From assembly GCA_964580655.1 (NCBI GenBank), contig CAZOMR010000003.1:1-37020 (forward strand): a stretch of DNA of 37,020 bases, given 5' to 3'. Shown piece by piece: positions 23,887 to 32,834 of this stretch (position 1 is its first letter; each line of letters starts with the position of its first letter). Below the pieces are notes generated by a model that had not been told where the DNA came from, did no database searches, and saw only the letters and a program-made list of their open reading frames with translations. This DNA is from CAZOMR01 sp964580655. Its GTDB lineage: Bacteria; RBG-13-61-14; CAZOMR01. The translations under genes were made by a program, and so were the position numbers.

Positions 23887-25755
23887 CTACATACTTAAAC
23901 GCTGGGAGGCTAGATAACGGCCTAGGGCGAACAGACTCCAGGGCCTGGACCAGTGTAGTTTGCGTGGCTCGGAGCTAAATGTTTTCCACACCCGGCGGAC
24001 GGCATCGCCATCTACAGGCCCGCCGACGCTAGCCAGTGCATTGATTCCTTCCTCAACCTCGTCACGCAGTTCCTTCAACATCCATTCATGGAATGGCATG
24101 CCAAAGCCTCTTTTAGGTCTTCGCGTGTTCTCTTCCGGGAGCCAATCGCCCATGGCCTGTACAAAGCGGAGCTTGGGTATCTTGCGCGGCATGCGCGCCG
24201 CGGGCTCAAGGGCAAGAGTGCAGTCCGCGAACTGGGCGTCCAGGAATGGCACCCTGAGCTCAAGCCCATGAGCCATACTCATGAAGTCCGAGTCCCTGAG
24301 AAGCATTTGTCCCATGTATACATCCATCTCCAGAAGACCGACTGCATCCAGGATTTCGCGGTCCTTGACCATTGTCTGAATTTCGCGCAGACGCTCTGGA
24401 GCCAATCCGCTTATCCAGGCCTCTTGTTTTAGCGCAGGCATGAGGTCCTTGATCTGCCGCGAGGAAAACAATCTCCTCCGGACAAGGTATGAGCTTAGCA
24501 CATCTCCTGGCGCATCGAGCATATCCGCAAGTTTCGCCGCTTTTCTGGCGAACAGCCCTGGGTCTCCCAGTAAGTCGGCCGCGGGTGCGCTCAGGGGTCC
24601 CAACAGGCGCCTCAAACGGATCATTCTTGGGACATCTCGGAAGGACGGGTATCCGCCGAAAAGTTCGTCGCCGCCAAGTCCGGAGAGGGCTACTTTCAGT
24701 CCTGCCTGCCGGACCGCGTGTGATATGACAAATGTATTTATGCCGTCAACCGTGGGCTGGTCCATCGCGTCCAGCGCCATAGGCATAAGTCGCAGAATAT
24801 CTTCTCCCGCAATCGGGACCTCGCTGTGCTCCGTTTGCGCGTAGTCAGCCATCCTTCGCGCGTGGTCGGCCTCCGACTCTTCCGGCTGTTCGGGAAATAC
24901 GACGGTCAAGGTCTTCACCCTGTCCTTTGATGAACGGACAGCGGCCGCCGCGATAGACGAGGAGTCAACACCTCCGGAGAGAAATAATCCGACAGGGACA
25001 TCGCTGATGAGATGTCTTGCCACAGCCTTCTTGAAAATCTCCCGCAACTCCTGTGGGGTATACTCTTGTTTGTCTAATTCAGGGCTCCAGTAGACCTCGG
25101 AATTCTCCTGTCCATCGGGTCCTATAGTCGCGTAACTTGCGCGCGAAAGAACTGACACCCCTTCCACGATCGTGTCAGGTTTTTGCAGGGCGCCATAAGA
25201 AAGATAGCCGCAGATACCCTTCGTATCCGCCCGGCGCGGAATGAGTCCGGATTCCAGGAGCGCCCTTATTTCAGAAGCAAAGATGACAAGCTTGCCTGAA
25301 CGGGCGATGTAAAGCGGCTTTTGGCCGAAGCGGTCGCGTGCCAGAAGTAGTTCCAGCTTGCTCTCATCCCACAGCGCCAGGGCAAACATGGCGTTCAGGC
25401 GCTCAAGCGCCCTTGCACCATCTCGGGCGAGCAGAGAGAGGATAACCTCTGTATCGCTTCTGGACTTGAAGGGCTCGCCGCGTCTTGTAAGCTCTTCTTT
25501 CAATTCAGGAAAGTTGTAGCACATGCCGTTGTAGACAAGCGCGAACCGGCTGTCCGTGGTGAGCATGGGTTGCGCGGCGGCATCGGACAGGTCCACGATA
25601 GCCAGGCGCCGGTGTCCCATAACGCAGAGTCCGGATGGGGAAGAATATATCCCTTCGCCATCGGGACCCCGGTGTGCCTGAGCCGCGATCATACGTTTCA
25701 GTGCATCTATATGCCGGATCGCACCTTCGCCTACAATGCCTGCAATGCCACACAT
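23887..25755 (-). CDS. asnB: AsnB-type glutamine-dependent amidotransferase
   Basis: A 622-residue enzyme. It has an N-terminal glutaminase (GATase II) domain with the nucleophile Cys2 (MCGIAGI), HRGPDGEG (about 28-35) and VYNGMCYN, and a C-terminal synthase domain with the PP-loop LSGGVDSS (259-266). Textbook AsnB makes asparagine from aspartate using glutamine and ATP. Inside O-antigen/EPS loci, AsnB homologues (for example WbpS) are credited with amidating uronic acids. Together with the wecC-like gene in this locus, that role is attractive but inferred. It starts 2 bp after the upstream GT4 stop, with AAGGGA before the ATG. Confidence 0.93.
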   Translation of the reverse strand: MCGIAGIVGEGAIRHIDALKRMIAAQAHRGPDGEGIYSSPSGLCVMGHRRLAIVDLSDAAAQPMLTTDSRFALVYNGMCYNFPELKEELTRRGEPFKSRSDTEVILSLLARDGARALERLNAMFALALWDESKLELLLARDRFGQKPLYIARSGKLVIFASEIRALLESGLIPRRADTKGICGYLSYGALQKPDTIVEGVSVLSRASYATIGPDGQENSEVYWSPELDKQEYTPQELREIFKKAVARHLISDVPVGLFLSGGVDSSSIAAAAVRSSKDRVKTLTVVFPEQPEESEADHARRMADYAQTEHSEVPIAGEDILRLMPMALDAMDQPTVDGINTFVISHAVRQAGLKVALSGLGGDELFGGYPSFRDVPRMIRLRRLLGPLSAPAADLLGDPGLFARKAAKLADMLDAPGDVLSSYLVRRRLFSSRQIKDLMPALKQEAWISGLAPERLREIQTMVKDREILDAVGLLEMDVYMGQMLLRDSDFMSMAHGLELRVPFLDAQFADCTLALEPAARMPRKIPKLRFVQAMGDWLPEENTRRPKRGFGMPFHEWMLKELRDEVEEGINALASVGGPVDGDAVRRVWKTFSSEPRKLHWSRPWSLFALGRYLASQRLSM

Positions 25756-25757
25756 TG

Positions 25758-27011
25758 CTATCTTCCCTTAGTAATTATAGGGGACTCGTACAATTCTTTA
25801 AAGCGGTTCGTGCCGACATCTATTGAGTAATGGTTGCAGACATACTCTCTGAATTTATCCGGTTGATCTCCCATCTGCCTGCCGTTTTCGGTCGCCCTGA
25901 TATATCTCGTCATCGTATCGGCGAGGGCCTGTGCTGATGTCTCCGGCAGAAGGCCTTCCGGGAAGATCGGTTTCATAAGCTCTGGTATGGCGCCTACCGG
26001 AGTGGCGATGACCGGCTTGCCGCTGGCCAGTGCTTCGAGTATGATAATTCCAAAGCACTCGAGGGCCAGGGTAGGAAGGACAAACACATCGCAAGAGCGA
26101 TAGAGTATTGGCAACTTTTCATCTTCAACTTGGCCGATTAATGTCACGCGGTCCTCCAGTGATAGATCATGGATTTGCGACAGAATTGTGGACCTGAGCG
26201 GGCCAGTGCCGCCTATCACCACTTCGAATTCCAGCCCACTTTTTTTTAGCAGCCCTGCAGAATCAACAAGCATTTCAAGGCCATACCGGGGTCCCAATCC
26301 CCTGATTGTAAAAAAGACCGGGCCTCTTGATAAACGGCCTAGTTCAGCTCGCCAGTTCGTCCGGGGCCCCTCAGGTGTAAAACGATTTGTATCAACCCAC
26401 CCTGGAAGTACCTCGAACCGCTTTTTCTTAACTTTTCGGCCGTGTTCCTTGATAATTTCTTCCTTCGTATATCTTGAGTCACTTGTCAGAAAATCCGTAC
26501 GGCGAAAGCAACCAGCCTCAACTTGTTTTGCAACAGCAAATGCCGCACGAGACAGGATGCGCCCCCTCAGGTTACCTCTGCCCTCCCAGTTCTTTCCAGC
26601 CCTCATCTCCATCAACCAGGGAGAATGAATGGAATGAATTCGCAGGGTTGGCTTTCCTGAGACCGCGGCCAGAGCACCAAGTCCCTGCATTGGCGTATGG
26701 GAATGGATGACATCCACTTGTCCAAATTCTGAGAGTATCTTTTTAACTGCATTCCCTGTATTGCGGGTTTTGTCAAGCAGATTTCTAGGGTCTGGTGGAG
26801 TATAGGCGGTATCCGGAACGCGCATCACCGTGATTCCGCCTCGTTCTTCTTGATCAGGCAGGTCCGGACTGGTCTTTATGGCCACGATGAATACCCGGTA
26901 TCCCCATTTGACCTGCTGGTAAGAGAGGTCGCAGGCCAATCGCGCCGCCCCGGTCGGACGATCAAAGAAGGGAGATTCCATTACATTTATTATTGAAAGA
27001 TTATCTTTCAT
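25758..27011 (-). CDS. GT4 glycosyltransferase
   Basis: About 417 residues. N-terminal domain: INVMESPFFDRPTGAARLAC and VIHSHTPMQGLGALA. C-terminal domain: VFFTIRGLGPRYGLEML, FEVVIGGTGPLR, VTLIGQVEDEKLPILYRSCD and the E-x7-E motif in LECFGIIILEALASGKPVIA. GT-B fold, retaining GT4 family, donor unknown. The ATG at 27011 is preferred over a TTG at 27017; neither has a clear Shine-Dalgarno. The gene is followed at 2 bp by asnB. Confidence 0.9.
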   Translation of the reverse strand: MKDNLSIINVMESPFFDRPTGAARLACDLSYQQVKWGYRVFIVAIKTSPDLPDQEERGGITVMRVPDTAYTPPDPRNLLDKTRNTGNAVKKILSEFGQVDVIHSHTPMQGLGALAAVSGKPTLRIHSIHSPWLMEMRAGKNWEGRGNLRGRILSRAAFAVAKQVEAGCFRRTDFLTSDSRYTKEEIIKEHGRKVKKKRFEVLPGWVDTNRFTPEGPRTNWRAELGRLSRGPVFFTIRGLGPRYGLEMLVDSAGLLKKSGLEFEVVIGGTGPLRSTILSQIHDLSLEDRVTLIGQVEDEKLPILYRSCDVFVLPTLALECFGIIILEALASGKPVIATPVGAIPELMKPIFPEGLLPETSAQALADTMTRYIRATENGRQMGDQPDKFREYVCNHYSIDVGTNRFKELYESPIITKGR

Positions 27012-27071
27012 GAACAAGAGCGATCATATAATTTTTATAGCTGGTTTTTTCTGTCATAATAAATAAACCCG

Positions 27072-28253
27072 TCATTTTGATACACTATGGATAGCCCGGA
27101 GGTAACCTTCCAGTGTATGGTCTATGCTAAATCCGGAGATTTTCTCGAGAGCGCCTTGCTTGAGACGCTGAAGCAGATCCTTGGAGGAAGCCATCCTCTC
27201 AAGAGCCCTGGATATTGATGATATGTCTCCCACCGGACATATATACCCGCTTTTATCATTAATAACCAGGTCCGGGCCACATCCTGTAGCTGATGAAACG
27301 ATAGCAGGAATTCCCATAGTCATGGCCTCATTGACGACCAGTCCCCACGGCTCATGCTGTGATGGAAGCACGAGCACGTCTCCCAGAGAATAAAGCATAG
27401 GAAGCTCTTTTTGATTCCGGAAACCCAGGAAATGAGCCTTGACATTTCGGTCCAGTGCGAGTTTTTTCAAATCAGGCAAAAGCCTTCCGTCTCCGATAAA
27501 GATGACTTCAACTTTTTCTTTCGATGGCATCATTGAAACCGCTTCAATGATGTCAAAGGGTCTTTTTATTTCAAAGAGTTTGCCACAAAAGATCACACGA
27601 AAGGATGCTGATTGCAGGCCGATCCTTTTTTCTTCCTCAAGACGGTCCTGTTCGGTGATGTTTTCACCGAGAAACATGGATGTATCAATTGAGTAAGGAG
27701 TCCAGAAGATGCCATCTGGATTGACACCTGCTTTTATGTAGTAGTCCCTGTTCAAGGAGCCGATTGCAAGGAGGCCATCAATTCGACGCAATAAGGGAAA
27801 CAAGATAAAAGGCTTGATTTTATTCAAAAAGAAAGTTTTTTTATTATAGCGCTGTATTTCGGTTCGATATAAAATGGGAATGTTATTAGCGAATGCGGCA
27901 AGAGTGGCAGATGCATTCAAATGAGTTCCCCATCCATGAATTATAACTATATCTGTTTTTTCACTTTTAAGGAAATCTCTTACACCATTACCACGAACGC
28001 TAAAGAAGCCTTTACCAAGTGCTCTTCCCGGATTTAAGATAGTATAGTTATAGCCATCCAGCAAAGGGCGATCCCAGTATATTTTGCGGGAGAAACCATG
28101 ATCAAAATAATCTCTTGCACCGGCATCGGTTGCATAAACAACATGCAGGTCTATGTCCTCGCACAAAGCAAGCCTTTGTATCAAAGGGACAAAGTATTGG
28201 ATAGGATGACTTAGTATATATTTTACTTTTATTGGAGACGCCTCTTTTTTCAC
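27072..28253 (-). CDS. GT4 glycosyltransferase, AT-richer
   Basis: A 393-residue GT-B enzyme. The N-terminus (VKYILSHPIQYFVPLIQRLA) resembles the group that starts ILSHPIQYF. The C-terminal part has FCGKLFEIKRPFDIIEAV, VIFIGDGRLLPDLKK and the E-x7-E motif in QHEPWGLVVNEAMTMGIPAI. The start is GTG at 28253 with AAGGA ten bases upstream. A sampled line (27841-27900) has 22 GC of 60, clearly below the locus average, suggesting a separate origin. Confidence 0.9.
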   Translation of the reverse strand: MKKEASPIKVKYILSHPIQYFVPLIQRLALCEDIDLHVVYATDAGARDYFDHGFSRKIYWDRPLLDGYNYTILNPGRALGKGFFSVRGNGVRDFLKSEKTDIVIIHGWGTHLNASATLAAFANNIPILYRTEIQRYNKKTFFLNKIKPFILFPLLRRIDGLLAIGSLNRDYYIKAGVNPDGIFWTPYSIDTSMFLGENITEQDRLEEEKRIGLQSASFRVIFCGKLFEIKRPFDIIEAVSMMPSKEKVEVIFIGDGRLLPDLKKLALDRNVKAHFLGFRNQKELPMLYSLGDVLVLPSQHEPWGLVVNEAMTMGIPAIVSSATGCGPDLVINDKSGYICPVGDISSISRALERMASSKDLLQRLKQGALEKISGFSIDHTLEGYLRAIHSVSK

Positions 28254-28283
28254 AATAAATACATCCTTAGTGTTTCAGCTTTC

Positions 28284-29360
28284 TCATGTTTTCCGCATTT
28301 TCTCATGCCATTCAAGAATTACCTTCATCCGATTGTCATGAGAGTAGGCAGGCACACAGCGCCGATAACCTGCTTCTGCGATGGCCTTTCGTTTTTCTGG
28401 ATTCGCAAGATAAAAGCGGATTTTATCTGCCAGTTCCTCGGCGGAATCGAAACATTCTATCTCCTTGCTCTCATCGTAATAGCGCAGAACCTCATTGGTC
28501 CTATGATGAATCATGAAGGCTCCGGTCGCCGGGATATTGAAGGTGCGCGATGTGATCCGGTCGCCCGTGCTCGCCCCCTTAACCTGTTCGCTCAATAGTG
28601 CAAGCGCGATTTTTGTTGCACAAAGCGCCTTCATGTATTCTACTCCGTAAATCGGGCGTCCTCGAATGCAATCCTGAATTTCAGGAGATGCGGAGCGATT
28701 CCATCGGTCTCCCCAGATCGCCAGATCAAGTTCCGGCTCAATGCGCTTGAGCGCCGCAAGCAATCGCTCTTTATGAGGAGTGTGCCCCCCGATGAATGCT
28801 ACATCGGCTCCGTATCGAATTTGTTCATCCGGGTCAACGGTTATCGGGTGGTGAGCATCCGGGTCATAGCCATGTGGTAAGAGCTCCCAGTTCCGCAGGG
28901 GGAAGCCGCGTTGTTCCATATCATTGGCAAAAAAGGTCTTGGTTGAAAACACGCAGTCATATTCCTGCAAGGCGCGCGGAAGAGTATCAGCAGGGTGACT
29001 GAAGGCCGAGACATCAGGGTAGTAGTTATAGAGTGCAATTCCCAAAGACCTCATATCACGAAGAGTCTGCGGAAGAATAAATAAACCCTTGAAGGCTATG
29101 AAGATATGTGGCATGAACTCTCGCGCAAGCGAAAGAATATTATGATTGTGCTCTTTAATACACAAGGGCAGGAGCAATCTTCCTGCAACTCTTAATCCCA
29201 GGCTTCTTCTCCATAAGGGAATGGTATTGGCTATGTCCACATCAATAACCGATTGCCCCAGCCGACGAAGTGCACGGACGCACGAAGCCGCATTGCTTCC
29301 AAGCCATCGTTCCCCCTCAAAGAGAATGCGATATGAATCAGGTTTGCTTTTATCGGGCAT
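28284..29360 (-). CDS. CgeB-like glycosyltransferase
   Basis: A 358-residue protein with the CgeB/GT1-like layout. The N-terminal region (YRILFEGERWLGSNAASCVR) is followed by NYYPDVSAFSHP, LPHGYDPDAHHP and VAFIGGHTPHKERLLAALKR. The C-terminal signature covers SRTFNIPATGAFMIHHRTNE, then ECFDSAEELADKIRFYLANP. CgeB was named from a Bacillus spore coat locus, and homologues are common in glycan clusters, probably as glycosyltransferases. GC here is high (about 58 % in one sampled line), unlike the gene downstream of it. A second CgeB-like gene lies at 35358-36377. Confidence 0.85.
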   Translation of the reverse strand: MPDKSKPDSYRILFEGERWLGSNAASCVRALRRLGQSVIDVDIANTIPLWRRSLGLRVAGRLLLPLCIKEHNHNILSLAREFMPHIFIAFKGLFILPQTLRDMRSLGIALYNYYPDVSAFSHPADTLPRALQEYDCVFSTKTFFANDMEQRGFPLRNWELLPHGYDPDAHHPITVDPDEQIRYGADVAFIGGHTPHKERLLAALKRIEPELDLAIWGDRWNRSASPEIQDCIRGRPIYGVEYMKALCATKIALALLSEQVKGASTGDRITSRTFNIPATGAFMIHHRTNEVLRYYDESKEIECFDSAEELADKIRFYLANPEKRKAIAEAGYRRCVPAYSHDNRMKVILEWHEKMRKT

Positions 29361-29430
29361 AATATAAGCTCTTGTATTTAAACTATCCGCGACTAATATT
29401 CCATTGGCAGTTTTATGCGGTTCTTTAAGT

Positions 29431-30885
29431 TTAATGGCCGCCGGGCTTTCGCATCCAGGAGAAATTTATCAATGAGAGTGGATAGAATACAACCCAGATG
29501 TATATTATGAAAACATATACAGCGGTGGCATCGGCCTCAAACCACATAAATGCACTCAGGACCAGCATGGGGATTACCCAGGCGCGTATGGGGTGCATGG
29601 GAAAGTTATATGAAAGCATTCTGAAGGATACTCCAAACATCAGTCCAAGTATAGTCATTCCAATGATTACTCCGAGAGGCCCATAAGACCAGTATAACTC
29701 ACCAATAGCGGTCATCCCGGTAGCCGTGGTAGCAGTCCGCTCGTCCTTTCCCCCGCCAAGCCCCAATAATATGCTGAATTTCGCCCCCTGTGTAACATAA
29801 GGTTTTCCGTGCCAAATTATACGGGGTACTATCCCGATAAGCACCTGAGGGGCCACCTTTTTTTGAGGCGGCATTAATTTACGAAGTTGAATACACGCGG
29901 CTACTCCCTGTATAGAGGTGCTGATACGATCCGGCATAGTCCAGATTCCCCTGTCCGGGAAGGTTTCTCCTATATTAATAATATTATACATAATATCATC
30001 TCTTTCCGGGACTCTTTCTCCCTTTGCAATTCTCTTTCCAAAAGGTGCGATAACAGTCATGATAAGAGTAACGGCCGCTATTCCAAGTAGCATCGGCAGA
30101 ATCCAGGCACGGGCTCTTCTTATCAGGAACCGCGACCTGAGATGGAGTTCTCGTTGCAGGATATAGCCCCAGAGAAACAGAATAATCAAATTGAGTATAG
30201 GATGACGCATTCCTGATCGCAAGCCGTGAAAGAGAAGATCCACGATAGCCACGAAAATGGCCAGAGGCATATATGCTCCAGTAGGCCTGATCCTTAATTC
30301 GGATCCGGTGAAACCGGTTCGGCACGTGAGCATAAAAAAAGCGCCTAACATAGTAAGCTCGCATATGGAATTATACATAACGCCGATCTTGTTTACAGGT
30401 ATACCTAAAAGCGGCAATACTCGAAACAGCCATGCCACGGCTATGACGATCATCCAGCCAGTGGCCGAGAGCTTCAGGTCGCGAGAGCGTTTTTTCCATG
30501 ATTCAATTATCCTGAGAATTCTACCACGCTCTGACAATTTATAACCCGTGTAAAAACATGTGACGCCCAGCAAGCAGAAGGCCTGGGCCAGTGGAATTTC
30601 ATCTGCGAATTTCAAGTAACCTATTGTGAACACCCTTTCATTGCCGGTAACCAAACAAGCATATGCCCAGATTGAAGCCACTCCGACATAGAGAACGCTC
30701 ATGCCCAGATAGGCGACCAGGGGAGACAAAATCCATTTTTCATTACCAGACTCTCGAACCGCTATGAAGGCATAAATCACTATCGAAGCGATACCAGTGA
30801 CTAATAGCATTTCCTCATACCCTCTCAACAACATTAGAAAAGCGACAAAGCAAAGAGAGAGTTGTAGAGTTAAGAACCGTCTCAA
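29431..30885 (-). CDS. Wzy-like O-antigen/EPS polymerase
   Basis: About 484 residues with roughly ten to twelve hydrophobic helices and a large periplasmic loop in the C-terminal half (after ERDDIMYNIINIGETFPDRG up to RIIWHGKPYVTQGAKFS). The loop contains APQVLIGIVPRIIW and TGMTAIGELYWSYGPLGVII, typical of the oligosaccharide repeat-unit polymerase (O-antigen polysaccharide polymerase Wzy) kind. It would join repeat units at the periplasmic face. I place the start at a TTG (30885) that overlaps the TGA of the upstream methyltransferase (TTGA), with AAGGAG nine bases before it. An ATG at 30930 lacks a Shine-Dalgarno and would overlap that gene by 49 bp. Confidence 0.85.
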   Translation of the reverse strand: MRRFLTLQLSLCFVAFLMLLRGYEEMLLVTGIASIVIYAFIAVRESGNEKWILSPLVAYLGMSVLYVGVASIWAYACLVTGNERVFTIGYLKFADEIPLAQAFCLLGVTCFYTGYKLSERGRILRIIESWKKRSRDLKLSATGWMIVIAVAWLFRVLPLLGIPVNKIGVMYNSICELTMLGAFFMLTCRTGFTGSELRIRPTGAYMPLAIFVAIVDLLFHGLRSGMRHPILNLIILFLWGYILQRELHLRSRFLIRRARAWILPMLLGIAAVTLIMTVIAPFGKRIAKGERVPERDDIMYNIINIGETFPDRGIWTMPDRISTSIQGVAACIQLRKLMPPQKKVAPQVLIGIVPRIIWHGKPYVTQGAKFSILLGLGGGKDERTATTATGMTAIGELYWSYGPLGVIIGMTILGLMFGVSFRMLSYNFPMHPIRAWVIPMLVLSAFMWFEADATAVYVFIIYIWVVFYPLSLINFSWMRKPGGH

Positions 30886-31610
30886 GGTAATTGACTCCTT
30901 CGGGAATCTGAAGCCTTCAGGGCACAGCATTGGAATGACCGCGTATAGATGCCGTCTCCAATCGTGCCCATCTCGACAAGATTATAAAATTTGAAATATA
31001 AGGAGAAGATTTTCCACGATATGTAGCGAACTGGTCTTTTAGGAATCGGGGCTGTGTCTTGAAGGAAAATCTTCTTGAATCCTGTCAGGGCCAGTAATTG
31101 TCTCAAGTTCGAAGGGGTAAAACAGCATTCATGAGTGAAGTCACCGTATCGAAGGGACATGCCCCAAGGGGACGCGGCATTGGGTGTCTGGATGATCAGC
31201 ATCCCTCCGGGCTTCAGCGCGCTGAGTACAGCTTCCAGGAAATGTAATACCCTGTTCTTGTCCAGGTGTTCAATTACATCCAATGCACTGATACAATCAT
31301 AGCAATTGTTTTTCCCGGCCAGAAAGTCAAGCATATCCATCTCGTGAATCCTGGCATCCTGGACCGCGCTCCGGGCCTGGTTTGCCTGTTGTGGACTTAA
31401 GTCTACTCCTGTTAAATCCGCATAGCCCATCAGGCGAAGATATTTAAGAAAGTTACCGCGGCCGCATCCGAGATCCAGCATGGAAGAACTGCGATCAGCA
31501 GGAAGCCATTTTGCTAACTTGGCTTCAAAGTACTCAAAGGTTGATTTCTCTCGCTTTTCGGCTGAAAGATATTCTTGTCCAGGCCTTTTAATTGTGGAAT
31601 ATTTTTTCAT
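30882..31610 (-). CDS. Class I SAM-dependent methyltransferase
   Basis: A 242-residue protein: SSMLDLGCGRGNFLKYLRL (motif I, about 42-60), LTGVDLSPQQANQARSA, MDMLDFLAGKNNCYDCISAL and DVIEHLDKNRVLHFLEAVLS, then LKPGGMLIIQTPNAASPWGM. This is a Methyltransf_11/23-type protein related to those found with EPS glycosyltransferases. Its ATG overlaps the stop of the upstream GT4 (ATGA, 31607-31610), and its stop overlaps the polymerase start. Substrate unknown. Confidence 0.88.
   Translation of the reverse strand: MKKYSTIKRPGQEYLSAEKREKSTFEYFEAKLAKWLPADRSSSMLDLGCGRGNFLKYLRLMGYADLTGVDLSPQQANQARSAVQDARIHEMDMLDFLAGKNNCYDCISALDVIEHLDKNRVLHFLEAVLSALKPGGMLIIQTPNAASPWGMSLRYGDFTHECCFTPSNLRQLLALTGFKKIFLQDTAPIPKRPVRYISWKIFSLYFKFYNLVEMGTIGDGIYTRSFQCCALKASDSRRSQLP
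30895..30900 (-). promoter_or_regulatory. Strong Shine-Dalgarno deciding a TTG start
   Basis: AAGGAG on the minus strand, inside the last codons of the methyltransferase gene and nine bases before the TTG at 30885. With the TTGA stop/start overlap it points to re-initiation at TTG for the polymerase. Confidence 0.6.
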
Positions 31611-32821
31611 GATATTCCTGCTAGTAGATCATTAACCACATGTTTGGCTTCAAATTCATCAGGACGAGGGCAAGTGTAATCAGATAGACTTTCATTTTTA
31701 TCCAGGCGTCTCAATAAGCGATCAATACCATACTTAAACCTTTTCTCTTCCTGCCCAAGAAATCCGGGATGGGAATATCCACCCACTAAGTCAGAGATGG
31801 TGCCCTTTTCTGGACTGAAAAGCAATAGAGGTTTATTTGATATGGCATAGTCGCAGAACTTTGAGGGGAAAAAGATTCCTTCCTTCAAGGTAGCCTCCAT
31901 TAATAGAATTACAGAGGCTTCATCAATTCTTTTCAGACTCTCTTCATAGGAAACCTGATTCTCTATAATTATATGTGATTCCATGCCATTCTCTTTTATG
32001 AATCTGCGGAGCTTTTCATCAGTCCTTCCAAGAAATATCAATCGGATATTGTCAATAGTGCCTGAGTGTTCAAGTAGGAGGTCGTAAAAACATCTTAAAA
32101 AATTTTTCGATACACGAGGTGGTCCCAGTGTGCCTATATGAAGAATGTTTATGTAATCATCTTTTGATTTTAGAGCGTCTCGTCGCCAGCCAATGTGTGG
32201 GGCCACGATCATACGCCCTTCAGCTTTGAGGTTTAATGCTTTTATCATATATCTTCCGAGTCTCTCGCATGGAAATAAAACATGATCAGCAATAGATAGC
32301 GCTTTTCTCGTCCACCTTGTCTGACTGTGCTCAAAGAAACTATCCGGATAACCCTTTCCATATGGCTCGGGGTAAAAGCAAGTCGGGTGAGGATCATTTA
32401 ACCCTGCAACCCACTTTATATTGAAATCCTTGCGCAAGCAATAGCCAACAATCATCGCATCAACGGGATTAGATCTACTTAATATTATATCAAAGGATTG
32501 CCCTCTTAATAGTCTTCTGCAATATCCATAAGCCGCACTGCTAAACCATGAAGTGGAACGCTCGCGCATGCGAATCTTGGCTGGTAAATTGCCTGTCCTT
32601 TCAGTAATCGAATACCACGGCGGCGATAATCGCATAACTTTTCCCATGTTTCCGTTCCAACAGGGCGATTCATCTTTTATGTGTTTCGCCGGATTAAAAG
32701 ATTGTGTGACAACAGTCAATTCAACGCCGCTATCAACAAGGGCCTGGGCCAGCTTTCCATTGCAAATAGATTCCGGGTTCAATTGAGGTGGAAAATTCGG
32801 CGTTACCATTAATATTCGCAT
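31607..32821 (-). CDS. GT4-like glycosyltransferase, tandem copy A
   Basis: A 404-residue GT-B protein: MRILMVTPNFPPQLNPESIC, NPVDAMIVGYCL, VAPHIGWRRD, INILHIGTLGPPRVSKNFL, LIFLGRTDEKL, VSYEESLKRIDEASVILL and EGIFFPSKFCDYAISNKPLL. The usual E-x7-E donor motif is replaced by an EGIF-x-PSK-F form. It is closely related in sequence and block order to the next upstream gene, so the pair is a tandem duplication. A sampled line (32221-32280) has only 21 GC of 60. Donor and acceptor unknown. Confidence 0.87.
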   Translation of the reverse strand: MRILMVTPNFPPQLNPESICNGKLAQALVDSGVELTVVTQSFNPAKHIKDESPCWNGNMGKVMRLSPPWYSITERTGNLPAKIRMRERSTSWFSSAAYGYCRRLLRGQSFDIILSRSNPVDAMIVGYCLRKDFNIKWVAGLNDPHPTCFYPEPYGKGYPDSFFEHSQTRWTRKALSIADHVLFPCERLGRYMIKALNLKAEGRMIVAPHIGWRRDALKSKDDYINILHIGTLGPPRVSKNFLRCFYDLLLEHSGTIDNIRLIFLGRTDEKLRRFIKENGMESHIIIENQVSYEESLKRIDEASVILLMEATLKEGIFFPSKFCDYAISNKPLLLFSPEKGTISDLVGGYSHPGFLGQEEKRFKYGIDRLLRRLDKNESLSDYTCPRPDEFEAKHVVNDLLAGIS

Positions 32822-32834
32822 TGAATAGTAATCC

